Shown here: positions 18,804 through 28,878 of the stretch, in pieces
Numbering within the stretch: the first letter of the stretch is position 1
How the letters are laid out: each line of letters begins with the position of its first letter
Origin: Tetrapisispora phaffii CBS 4417
Taxonomy: Eukaryota; Ascomycota; Saccharomycetes; Saccharomycetales; Saccharomycetaceae
NCBI RefSeq assembly: GCF_000236905.1
Contig: NC_016522.1
Location: 868,001-932,000, forward strand
Length of the DNA stretch: 64,000 nucleotides
Direction of reading: 5' to 3'
Program-made: the position numbers and the translations under genes
Notes under the pieces: generated by a model
The model's input: only the letters and a program-made list of their open reading frames with translations
Told to the model about the DNA's origin: nothing
The model's database searches: none

Positions 18804-20405
18804 CTAAATCTTTCGACTCCTTAGTTTTAATTCTTCGATAGTTGTAGAATACTTAACACCTTTAAATAATGATTTGCCCTTCCCAGCTTTAAGTCCTGAC
18901 TGTATTTCTAATGATTGTATTTTCATACCGCTAGCTAATTCTCCATTATAAGAGTAGTTTAATAAGATATGACTTAGAATCATCTTTTTATTAGGATTTT
19001 TATCAGTATATTCAACACAACCTGTCAAAACTGGAGTAATTCCAACATTTGTCTCTTTATCAAAAATCCAGGAACATTTATTAGGTGAAAGAGAATTTTC
19101 GAACCTACCATGTGATGATCTTAACATTTTAATCTTATAATCCACTTTCCCTAAATCAGAATTGTTCTTGGATAAATTATTGATTCCTTCTTTATTTATC
19201 GAATCATCATTGGCTTCATTTTTGCTCGAATTGAATAAATCTTCTTCTGATCTTTGAAATTTAGGTAAAAAGATAATCTCTATTTGGAGATTTTGAATTG
19301 ATTGAACTTTAGTTGAATTACTAATATTTAAAGTCAACTGAAATTCATCATTCTTCATGCCTATGCCATCTTCGAAAGATGCAGTTACAAGACCCAGTCT
19401 ATTATTAAATGCATTGAATTCCTTTTTAGTATTTTCAGTTGTATTTAAATTAATATTATAATCAAAAAGTTTAAAACTCCCGTCAGGCGGTAAAAATTTA
19501 ATTAATTTAGTATTTTCAAATTCTTGATCTTTATCAACATCCTTTGATTTCACACATTCATGTAAAAATATTGATTCTAAATCATTCCCAGCCATATCAA
19601 TTTTCATTTCAACAATTGGATTACCATTTAGAACACTTTTCACCAAAGCTTTACCAATAATATTACCCGTGACAATCTTCATAGTCGAGTTTGCGTAGCT
19701 ACTTTTCCTCTTTTTCGTTTCCAATACAACGTGTATAGATTCTACTAGATCAAGATATAATTCGTTATTAACATGATCAACATTTCTCATTCTCCATGGT
19801 ACAGCAACATTACTATCAAAGTTCATATCTTGATAGGGAAAATTAGACTGCTGTTTTTGAGATTTTTGAAGAGCGATTTGAATATTATGTGCTGTATTAT
19901 TGATAACTTTTGAGAAGTCATATTTGCTTGGAATATTATGTTTAATCCAATTATTGTACCTTTTCCCTACTGTCGGCTCACCTCCATCAAATAGCCAATA
20001 TAATATAAGTGATATTCTATCGTAGTTATTGACTAATTTAGTTATTGTCAATTCTTCTTTTTCAAAGTAAGTCATTAAACTTTGTTCTAATTCTTCCATT
20101 ATAACAAATGGATACAATTGCTCCTTTGAATTCAACCTACCAGATACTAAACACCAAAAGTATAATTTATTCACGTTGGAACAATATCTGTAGAGTTCCA
20201 AATTCTTACCTAACCTGCAGTTAATATATTTATCATTTGAGAAAATAGAAGAGCAAGTAGCTTTGTCGTTATTATCCCCAGATATATCTGGATATAAATT
20301 TTGCAATTTGGACCATAGTTCATTAAAACTTGGAGCAACAGGGTTCAATAATTGCTCAAACACTAAAACGTTATTAATATCAGTGATATAAATGGAAATA
20401 TACAT
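18804..20405 (-). CDS. APM3: APM3, mu subunit of the AP-3 adaptor complex
   Basis: Medium chain of AP-3, which sorts cargo from Golgi to vacuole by the alkaline phosphatase route. The 533-residue protein has an N-terminal longin-like domain starting MYISIYITDINNVLVFEQLL (residues 1-140). A linker with NELYLDLVESIHVVLE at about 213 leads into the C-terminal mu homology domain. It is somewhat longer than S. cerevisiae Apm3 (483), with Asn/Ser/Lys-rich inserts around residues 300 and 390. It is divergently paired with SNF5, exactly as YBR288C and YBR289W are, which separates it from APM1, APM2 and APM4. Confidence 0.92.
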   Translation of the reverse strand: MYISIYITDINNVLVFEQLLNPVAPSFNELWSKLQNLYPDISGDNNDKATCSSIFSNDKYINCRLGKNLELYRYCSNVNKLYFWCLVSGRLNSKEQLYPFVIMEELEQSLMTYFEKEELTITKLVNNYDRISLILYWLFDGGEPTVGKRYNNWIKHNIPSKYDFSKVINNTAHNIQIALQKSQKQQSNFPYQDMNFDSNVAVPWRMRNVDHVNNELYLDLVESIHVVLETKKRKSSYANSTMKIVTGNIIGKALVKSVLNGNPIVEMKIDMAGNDLESIFLHECVKSKDVDKDQEFENTKLIKFLPPDGSFKLFDYNINLNTTENTKKEFNAFNNRLGLVTASFEDGIGMKNDEFQLTLNISNSTKVQSIQNLQIEIIFLPKFQRSEEDLFNSSKNEANDDSINKEGINNLSKNNSDLGKVDYKIKMLRSSHGRFENSLSPNKCSWIFDKETNVGITPVLTGCVEYTDKNPNKKMILSHILLNYSYNGELASGMKIQSLEIQSGLKAGKGKSLFKGVKYSTTIEELKLRSRKI

Positions 20406-20824
20406 TTACGTTATTTTGTTTTATGATTCGTGTTTTTACTCTTTTTTCTGATATAAAAGACATATTTAAACAGCAAATATATAATAATACTTACAAAAAA
20501 TTAATGAAGCAAGTCTATGAATTTTATTTAAAGTAAATTGTAATTAATTTTAGTGCCAGATGTATTAATTCATCTGAAATGGTTCATAATAAATTTCAAA
20601 CTTCTGTCAAATGTTTAGCAATTTTTCATTATTTTCATTATTTTCATTTTTTCAATATTTGAAAATTATGAAAACATCATCAACTTAAACAAAGAAATAA
20701 TACAGTGGTGTACTCTAAAAGTTATGAGTATTGATTTAATGAAAGGAACATAACTTAATTTCTAAACAGCGGAGTCTCCTTATAAACTTAACGAAATCAA
20801 AGCACATATTTTATTACGCTTTGA
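20406..20824. other. Divergent promoter APM3/SNF5
   Basis: A 419-bp AT-rich bidirectional promoter region with repeated TTTTCATTA units around 20625-20650. No specific factor site is claimed. Confidence 0.6.
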
Positions 20825-21244
20825 ATGAGCAATCTATCAATTAAGCAGAGGTCACATTTATTTCAAGACACATCAATGAATAACGTTACTAATAACAATA
20901 ACAACAGTAACAGTAATAATTCTGTGAATTACAACAACGACAACAATAGCAGCAATAATAATAACAACAATAACAACAATAACAATAATAACAACAGCAA
21001 CAACAACAGCAACATGAACCAGCAGCAGAATCCATTTAATAATATTGGTACTCCATCATTTAATATACAACAAATATCACCTCAAATCTTACAAAATTTA
21101 ACCCCACAACAGTTACAGTTGATACAACAGCGTCATCAGCAACTTCTAAGAAGTAGAATCCAACAAGCTCAGCAAAATCAACAAAATAAACAGAAGCAGC
21201 AACAGCAACAGAAGCAGCAACAGCATCAGCAACAGCAACAGCAT

Positions 21245-21292
<48 letters not shown>

Positions 21293-23695
21293 GAGCAACA
21301 GAGGTTAAAGCAACAAGAGCAACAGACACAACCTAGACAACAACAACAACAACAGTTCGACAGTAAACAAGATATGAAACAGGCTAATACAACAAGAAAA
21401 CAAAGCAAGTCCTCCCAAGTTCAACAAATGAAGAATGCTGAGCCAACTGAGGGAAACCAAAATGGGTTCCAATTACCTTTTAACCTGCCACCACAAATTG
21501 CTCAGCTACCTTTGCCCATGCAGCAACAGGTATTAGCATCACTAAAACAACAAGCTATACAAAAAAATAACCCATCAGTTGTTACAGCAATCACAATGGC
21601 TCAAGAACAACTGCAACAACAGATTCAAAGAATTCAACAAAGGCAACAAGTGACTCAGCAAGGTAAGGAACCAACTCAAACTCAAGGTCCACAAAGCTTA
21701 GCTAATAAATCTCAGCAAAAAACTCAGAAAGTCAATTCTGGCTCAGGCACTCAAAGAAAACAGTTGCAAAGCAAAAGGAAAACATCTAATATTCCTAATA
21801 AGTTACAGAATGTGCAGCAACTTCAACAATATGCACCTCCGCAGAAAATGGAGTTGCCTGCTTTCCAAACAATCAAGTACAATCCTCCAGAAGCAATGAT
21901 TCCTTACCAGGGTTATTGGTCAGATAAACAAGCAACTACTGATACGTTGTTATACGAACAAATAACGCAAAGAGATAAGTCTAATCGTATGGATCAGTCG
22001 AAAGAACAAAATGGTTACCCGCCTTTTAGTATATTTGGGTTCAGTGATAAAGAATATACTGCTAAGTTATGGCATAATTTAAAATATTACGAAGGCTCAA
22101 AGGAAGTCAGAATGGCTTCTATTAGATCAACATCTCAAAATGTTCCAAGTGTAAGTATTTGGGGTAATGGATATGCTGGATATGGTAATGGCAACACGAA
22201 TACAAAGACAAAAATTATATCCGGCATTAATGATGACCACCGCCCAATCATTCCTGATAAAATGTTAGATATGTACAAGCATGCTATGACCGAGGTTTCA
22301 GAAGATTTAATTCCGATCAGATTGGAATTTGACCATGAGCGTGATAAGTTTTCTCTAAGAGATACTTTACTTTGGAATAGAAATGACACGTTACTTGACG
22401 TTGACGATTTTGTTGACCATATGTTAATGGACTACCGATTTGACCCTGAATTTTCATCTCAAATATCGGACATAATTTCTCAGTCAATTAAAGAACAAAT
22501 TATTGACTTCCAACCAAATCCTTATACTAATATACAAGATGAAAGGATAGGTGGGGATGATATGCGTGTGAGAATTAAATTTGATATTGTTATAGGCCAA
22601 AGTCAACTAGTAGATCAAATTGAATGGGATATTTCAAATCCAGATAATGATCCAGAAGAATTTGCAACCAGTATGTGCAATGAATTGGAGTTGCCTGGGG
22701 AATTTCAAACTGCGATTGCACATTCAATTAGAGAACAAGTTCATGCTTATCACAAATATTTAGCTTTATTAGGATATAAGTTCGATGGTTCGGCGGTTGA
22801 AGATGCTGATATTCGAAGCAGGATATTACCTAACATTACTGTTGATAATATTTATAGAGCTTCAGCAGATTCAAAGTTATATACACCTAATTTATTAACG
22901 ATTTCTGCGGCTGAACTGGAAAGATTAGATAAAGATAAAGATAGAGATTCAAGACGTAAGAGAAGACAAGGTAGATTTAATAGACGTGGTGTTGTCATCA
23001 CCAGTAATACTTCATCCATTGTTGGTACTAATAGCGGTACACCGTTAGGTATTGGAGGAAATAATGCAGTTTTGAATTCCTCATCTGGGACTCCAACTGA
23101 AGTTTTGTTACCTGACATTACCGATGCATTGAGAACATTTAGAACACCAATTCCAAGTACCGTGTTACCTGGTGGTTTAGATTTGGGTCCATCAGTAGAG
23201 TCATTCGAGTTAAAGGCCACAACAACATCAAATCCCAGACCTGATAAACCTAAGTTACAAATGCCTTCGTGTTATATTGTTGATCATATTCCTGGTAAGT
23301 CGTTATTATTATCGATTACTGTACCAAAAAAGGAAAACTTGAAATTGAGGATGAATGCTACCAATAGAACAACCATTGTGCCACATAATTATACTGCTAC
23401 GAAATCAGTTATATCAAACGTTAAACAAGAAGCAGGGCATGAGAGCAGCACATCACGAAAGCAATTACCAGACAACGCAATGGACATCTCACCACCGACA
23501 ACCATGGAACCACAAGTAAACCGCCCAATCACAATGGATAAAGTCGATGTGAATACCAGTTCAAATACAATTAATAAAGAAACTGAATCCAAAATTGATA
23601 CTGAATTGAATCCAATTAGTAGTATAAATCATACTACCACAGGCCCACAAAAAATAAATGAAGATGGACAGGTAGAGAGCAAAACATCTGCTTAA
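20825..23695 (+). CDS. SNF5: SNF5, core subunit of the SWI/SNF remodeller
   Basis: Core subunit of the nuclear SWI/SNF chromatin-remodelling complex, needed for assembly and activator contact. The protein has 956 residues, against 905 in S. cerevisiae. The first 330 residues are low complexity: an Asn tract (about 20-65), then long Gln tracts (about 95-175). The conserved SNF5 homology region has two repeats, about residues 490-560 (PIRLEFDHERDKFSLRDTLL) and 585-650 (KFDIVIGQSQLVDQIEWDIS). A basic segment, RRKRRQGRFNRRG, follows near residue 712. The C-terminus is Ser/Thr/Pro-rich. Its neighbours APM3 and BSD2 match YBR288C-YBR290W order. Confidence 0.97.
20895..21350. repeat. AAC/AAT and CAG/CAA trinucleotide tracts within SNF5
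   Basis: AAC/AAT/AGC codon runs occur at about 20895-21010 and nearly pure CAGCAA runs at about 21190-21300, coding poly-Asn and poly-Gln. These are typical slippage-prone microsatellites, so their length probably varies between strains. Confidence 0.95.
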
Positions 23696-23783
23696 ATACA
23701 AATATATATATATATATATATATAATTAATAAACAAAATCATAGTATAAATAAATGAGACTACTTTAATGGGAAGGCATATCG

Positions 23784-23836
23784 TTGTCATTGTCATTGTC
23801 ATTATTAGTGTCATTATTAGTGTCATTGCCAGTGTT
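23784..23836. repeat. GTCATT / GTCATTATTA short tandem repeat
   Basis: Successive copies of GTCATT and of GTCATTATTA lie downstream of SNF5. They are imperfect, non-coding in appearance, and probably grew by slippage. Confidence 0.85.
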
Positions 23837-24101
23837 CCCCATTACTGTCACTGCCGTTGTCGCTGGTCGTCTCATTTGCGTTTACCACAAATATTGCTGT
23901 CCTGCTGCTTTTCTCAGAGCCAACAACGGTTTAAACGCTGCGTTACCTTGTTGGTTCTGCGGAAAAGAAACAACCGCACGGACACATGCATGTAAGTGGC
24001 GGATAGTGATTTCTTTTTGTTGTTGTACGGGACATTCACTTGCTGATTAACGACGTAATTTAACTTTTCTTTTAAAAATCAATCGGTCTCAGACGAATGC
24101 A

Positions 24102-24158
24102 TAACAATTGCATGTAGAAAGGTTGTGGTTTAGACAACCTTTCTACATGCAATTGTTA
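24102..24158. repeat. Perfect 25-bp inverted repeat with 7-base loop
   Basis: The left arm 24102-24126 and right arm 24134-24158 are exact reverse complements. The arms begin TAACAATTGCATG and end GCAATTGTTA. The loop is GGTTTAG. As RNA this would form a long perfect hairpin. It lies about 410 bp after the SNF5 stop and 290 bp before BSD2. Confidence 0.97.
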
Positions 24159-24445
24159 CGCGGGTGATTTTATAGTTCGAACTCTTATTTTAAATTTCTT
24201 TCCTTTAGTAACTATAAAAAATAAAAATATCAAACAGTAAAGTAACATATATATAGTAGTAACTGTATCTAATAACTGCATATAAACTATAAGTAAAGTC
24301 TGCTTAGCTGTAAAGGAGTAGATTGAATACTTGCACATTTTAGCTGAATTTGAGTTAAGCTTTTTTCATTTTAGATATTTCACAAAAATAAACAAAATAC
24401 GTCAATAAAAGACATATATATATATAGATATATATATTGAAATTG

Positions 24446-25459
24446 ATGAATAATCTTGAGATGAGTTTGGCTACTTCTACTCAAGCAGACATGAATGAAA
24501 ATGATCATGTCAATAACCAGATGGACCAACAGTCTACTGATACGGATGAGGAATCACCGATCTCGGAAAGAGTTGCTGAAAGAGAGGTTCTACTCGATTT
24601 GCAAGAAGGCAGTAGTAATTCTAATGTAAATGGAAGTTCGTTGGAAAATAATTCTATAGATGTGGATGGAACTAGTGTTACAAATGGAAATACAAGTAGT
24701 AACTATAATATACAAGCTGGTGGAATCCGTGGTAAAACAAATAGATATTTATTGACATTAGGTAGACATTTCAATGTGTTAGATAGATTTTTCCATAAAC
24801 CGACTGAGGTTAATGATCAACATGGTGCAAGTTATGACGGTGTATTTAGTAACTTGACTGCAAAACCAACTCCAGAGGTTCCAGAGGAAGTTAATGAAGA
24901 CTTTCCACCAACTTATACTGATGCGGCTAACGATATGTCGCCTTCTTATTATGGTGCTAATGCTGATGGGACAAATATGTTTTATGACGAAATATGTATT
25001 GAAGGATTGCCAGTTGGTAATGTAGCTAATTTGATATGGAATATTATTGTAAGTACAAGTTTCCAATTTATTGGCTTTTTAATCACTTATGTTTTACATA
25101 CTTCTCATGCTGCAAAACAGGGATCCAGATTTGGTTTAGGCTTAACCTTTATTGGTTATGGTTATTCAATGGTACCCAGTGACGTCACTTCGAAAGTAGG
25201 CAAAGGTACAATTATCAATAGAGTCAAAGTTTCGAACCCAAACGACTATGATGACTTACGGATCGATGAACAAAATGAAAATTTAGATACATTCACTTCA
25301 ACTCTGAGTCATGGTGTACAGGAAGAGAAAAAATCTTTACCACTCTTAGCTATCGTGGTGGGTGGATTAGGTTTATACATCAGTATTAAAAGTTTAATCG
25401 ATTACGTAAAAGTGAAAAGAATGGAAAAGAAATATTTAGCACAGGATGATCCTGTTTAA
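24446..25459 (+). CDS. BSD2: BSD2, Rsp5 adaptor of the Ndfip family
   Basis: Multi-spanning adaptor in endosome/Golgi that recruits the ligase Rsp5 to metal transporters such as Smf1 for vacuolar sorting (family knowledge). From the ATG at 24446 the protein has 337 residues; an upstream in-frame TTG is not a credible start. The PY motif PPTY lies at about residues 154-157 inside EDFPPTYTDA. Conserved ICIEGLPVGN precedes a hydrophobic block (about 195-245) containing LIWNIIVSTSFQFIGFLITY and FGLGLTFIGYGYSM. A last helix lies near residues 300-325. It follows SNF5 on the same strand, as in S. cerevisiae. Confidence 0.95.
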   Translation: MNNLEMSLATSTQADMNENDHVNNQMDQQSTDTDEESPISERVAEREVLLDLQEGSSNSNVNGSSLENNSIDVDGTSVTNGNTSSNYNIQAGGIRGKTNRYLLTLGRHFNVLDRFFHKPTEVNDQHGASYDGVFSNLTAKPTPEVPEEVNEDFPPTYTDAANDMSPSYYGANADGTNMFYDEICIEGLPVGNVANLIWNIIVSTSFQFIGFLITYVLHTSHAAKQGSRFGLGLTFIGYGYSMVPSDVTSKVGKGTIINRVKVSNPNDYDDLRIDEQNENLDTFTSTLSHGVQEEKKSLPLLAIVVGGLGLYISIKSLIDYVKVKRMEKKYLAQDDPV

Positions 25460-25884
25460 TTCCTATCAAATAATCATTTTTTTTGAATTTTGAATTTTAA
25501 AAGATAAAACGAAACAAGATTGTGTTCCGATTTGAACATGGTTTTAACACTTGCATTTAAGCTGAAACAAGGATAACATTCAGTAATTTTTTTGTGGATT
25601 TTATTACTTTATAATCTAGACTTCATATACGTTGAACCTTTCATTTGGACTAAAATAATACACCTTGACTATTCTAGTCAGAGTGAACCTACACATATCA
25701 TTTGACTACTCTAGTTGTTAGCTATTCTAATACATCAATGCGAAGTATTTTTTAAAGGAACCGTTAATGCTTACCCTTTTATAGTTGTACTTAAATTTAG
25801 TGATTATTCACGTAGTCAAGAATAGATACTCTTATAATTACATGATTTATGCATATTAATACTTTTCTACCTATATAATATTAA
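25460..25884. other. Convergent intergenic region BSD2/TCD2
   Basis: A 425-bp AT-rich region between two 3' ends. It has loosely repeated GACTATTCTAGT / GACTACTCTAGT segments near 25667-25715. No gene was seen. Confidence 0.55.
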
Positions 25885-27204
25885 TTACCTGAATTGAGAA
25901 TAATAACTTTCTTCTGCAAATCTTTGATTGACTAAGTCAATCACTTCCTGGGGATAGACACTTTCAATCGTTTCATCACCGTTAAGAACACGTTTCTCAT
26001 GTTCTTGTTGTTCTTCTTTGGTCAATAATACAACATTTTGTAAGGAGACTGGTTTAGTTGGATCCCATTTAGAAAGAGCCAAACGAGTAGAAAAACCACT
26101 AACTGGAGACTTACCTCTAAACATTTCTTCCACAATATATCCAATTTCTCTTAGAGCAATTGGCACTCTTTGATCTGGCATGCCAATTCTTGTCATTTGT
26201 CCTGCCAGAGATTGATAAATACCATCGTATATTTTAATTCTATTTTTACCTTCGATTGGTTCAATTGGATAACCTGAAACTTTTGTTAAAACCCAGGTAG
26301 CAATAGTCAAACCAAAAATACCAGGCATGGTACCTAAAACAGGCAAAATTCTAACACGAAAATTTCTCAATGCACTTAATTCATCAACTTTGCCCTTTTC
26401 ATATTCATTATCAGGTAGCGGTAATAATTGCGCTTTACGTGGATCAGGTTTTTCAGCACTAAATACAACTGGAATGCCGGTAGTAATACCTCTTTTCTTT
26501 AATCTTCTTCTTACAGATCTGGCTAGAGGATCTTCCTCAGTTAAAGTCATATCAGCAACATTGATACGGGTTGGATCACTCTTTGTTGAGGCACCACCAG
26601 ATGAAATTAATTCTATCTTGTGTTTAAAGACATATTCCAATAAGTCTACTTTAGTGTCGATGTTATCGATACAATCTATGATAAAAGTAGGCTTACCGTC
26701 TCCGAAGATTAATCTATCTGCATTTTCTATTGTCCAAAGTTCATTAACGGCTTCAATATTACACCATGGTGCAATTTTTAATAAGTGATTTTTTAGGCAT
26801 TCAACTTTTGGAGTGCCGACGTCACGTAGATCAGCGCAACTGTGTCTGTTTAAGGAACTCAAAGAAACTTGATCGAAATCAATAACTTTAATACGTTGAC
26901 AACCTGAACGGACAAGCATTGTGACGACCCAAGACCCTACACCACCTGCACCGACAACAACAAAATATTGGTCTTTCAATTTTTGCATACCTTCTTCTCC
27001 CAAAAATGCATAATTACGAGCTAGTTGTTCACGGAATAGATTATCATCATATTTCGTAGTATCTAGAACCTTTTCAATTTTATTTTCTAATTTAGAACCT
27101 TGTTTGAAATTATATTTTTTCCAAGCAATCTCAACACACTTACTAGCTGCAATAGAAACCAAAGCTGTAGCTGTCACAACTTTCCAAGTATCTTTACCCA
27201 CCAT
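25885..27204 (-). CDS. TCD2: TCD1/TCD2, tRNA threonylcarbamoyladenosine dehydratase
   Basis: E1-like ATP-dependent dehydratase that converts t6A37 of ANN-decoding tRNAs to the cyclic form ct6A; the yeast proteins sit at the mitochondrial outer membrane. The 439-residue protein has an N-terminal hydrophobic segment (residues 7-25). The ThiF/E1 nucleotide-binding motif VVVGAGGVGSWVV follows near residues 82-94. DFDQVSLSSLNRHSCADLRDVG and FIIDCIDNIDTKVDLLEY are further conserved blocks. TCD1 and TCD2 are duplicates in S. cerevisiae. Proximity to MAE1 (YKL029C) favours TCD2 (YKL027W), but nearby QCR10 is a TCD1 neighbour, so the paralogue label is uncertain while the function is not. Confidence 0.93.
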   Translation of the reverse strand: MVGKDTWKVVTATALVSIAASKCVEIAWKKYNFKQGSKLENKIEKVLDTTKYDDNLFREQLARNYAFLGEEGMQKLKDQYFVVVGAGGVGSWVVTMLVRSGCQRIKVIDFDQVSLSSLNRHSCADLRDVGTPKVECLKNHLLKIAPWCNIEAVNELWTIENADRLIFGDGKPTFIIDCIDNIDTKVDLLEYVFKHKIELISSGGASTKSDPTRINVADMTLTEEDPLARSVRRRLKKRGITTGIPVVFSAEKPDPRKAQLLPLPDNEYEKGKVDELSALRNFRVRILPVLGTMPGIFGLTIATWVLTKVSGYPIEPIEGKNRIKIYDGIYQSLAGQMTRIGMPDQRVPIALREIGYIVEEMFRGKSPVSGFSTRLALSKWDPTKPVSLQNVVLLTKEEQQEHEKRVLNGDETIESVYPQEVIDLVNQRFAEESYYSQFR

Positions 27205-28878
27205 GTTTTGGCAATTATATCTAAAAAGATGATTAACTTCAATTATTAAGCAGCTTTGGAAATACTTTTAGCGGTACAAACCAATTACGTAGAGTTATAT
27301 AATATCATTGAAATAAGTAAATAAACTTGAATCTTTTTATAATGTTTTTAGCTCATCGCAAATTGCAGTACGTATAATTTTATTTTAATGCTGTGATAAA
27401 ATTTTTTTTGAACGAAATCACATGACAAGCAGATGACAAGTGCTGTTAATAAGCAAGTAAGAATATTTAAGAGTCGACGACACAAAAAGTTGTTTGAATT
27501 CTTTTAAATGCTTAATACTGTCGTAATCACAATGTCTGGTTTATTATTAATATTATTTGTCATCTGTGAATGCAACTTGTGTTAGAGCACCTGTATGATC
27601 ATATTTTTTTGTCTATTTCTTTTCGCAACATATGACGTTCCTTAAAAAAAACCCATTGACATTTATGAGTTGCAAAAGCATTTATATTCATCACAAAGCC
27701 TGAACCGGCGCAAGATGTAAGGTTAATTTATTTTGTTGCCATAATTAGATAGATTCATAAATTAACTCATCAATTTCTCTGAGATTAACGTGTTCTTGGC
27801 ATAATGAGGTAGTTCTTATCATAAATTGTCTTATTGAAAATTTAAAGTCTAGCAATTTACTAGAAAACAATACATACCAATTTTTTCTCATTGTCTTTTG
27901 ATTGATAGTAAATTTCAGGTTTTAATTTAATATTACAAAATCTACTGTGCAGGTAAAACAGTGAATGTTTCTTACAAAACATGGTGAAGTTGAATTAGTA
28001 GAATCTCATTTTTTTCCTTCTGAACTTTACAAAAATTTCATTTTTTAAAGAAATATTACCTTTTTCGCTTAGAAAGAAAGGCATAACGTAATTAAATTAG
28101 TTTAAAAGCTGCTTAAACATTTCGAATTAGTAAAGTGTTGTATACAATAAAATCACTTAGTTGATCTCGTAACAGTTCAAGTCATTATCAGATAAGCTTC
28201 CTCTGTTTAAACCTGTTTTGTCTAGCTGAATCTTCACAATAAAAAGCCATATTTAGAGATAGATTAAGTAGTACAGAAATGAAAGAGAAAGACAGAGTAT
28301 GTGTATTTAATTGAGTGTTAAGGTGAGATCTAAATATTTTTCAATTGCATATTTCTTTTTGGTTCTTAGTCACTTATTGTATGCTGCCATTAAAATTTTA
28401 TGATTTTGAGATCTCTTGGAATAGCTTAGCGTTATATAAAATGATATATCAATAGCTGGTTCCACACTACAAATCTGACTCATTAATCAATACTGTATTT
28501 CAATGTAGGGCGTATTTATATTTGCATTTTCATTTCTAGTTGTTTTACAATGTTGTAGTTAAGAATTACAAAGGTATTGAGAGCTACAAAGAAATATCAG
28601 TAAGACAATTTTTAATTCAAATATACTATATCTGTTTTCTTCAACAGAGAACATTGGATTTGGAGTTAATCTTTCCAAAATGACTAATGCCATAAACATA
28701 CATATTCGTTTATATATATAGATGCTCCATTGTAAATTATCGCCTTCAATTCTAGAGTAATAGCTGTTTATTATTAAGAGTTTTTTTTGCAATAATTCTC
28801 TCTAATCAAGTATAACAATTGCTTTAACTAATCTAGTAATTGAAGCAAAATACTTTATTAACTTTCTTGTTACCCAAG
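27205..28878. other. 1.7-kb divergent intergenic region TCD2/MAE1
   Basis: A long AT-rich region between divergent genes, with no open frame of interest. I looked for tRNA, C/D-box and splice signals and found none that hold up. It contains promoters of both genes, and possibly a lost or unrecognised RNA gene. Confidence 0.5.

Larger units (their letters stand above)
23696..24445. other. Intergenic region SNF5/BSD2
   Basis: A 750-bp region. It holds a TA microsatellite (23702-23724), a GTCATT-based tandem repeat (about 23784-23836), a locally GC-richer stretch up to about 24050, and the perfect hairpin at 24102-24158. Overlapping frames of 75 and 88 codons over the repeat look like artefacts. 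The BSD2 promoter lies at its right end. Confidence 0.65.

Noticed and set aside
23768..24050. Overlapping plus-strand frames of 75 and 88 codons downstream of SNF5
   Set aside because: They are made largely of the GTCATT repeat (Val/Ile/Ser runs) and Cys/Arg-rich nonsense, with no conserved blocks.
24437..24445. Start of BSD2 three codons earlier
   Set aside because: The codon there is TTG, not ATG. The same problem applies to the earliest frame starts of MAE1, ABF2 and ETP1, where I moved to the first real ATG.
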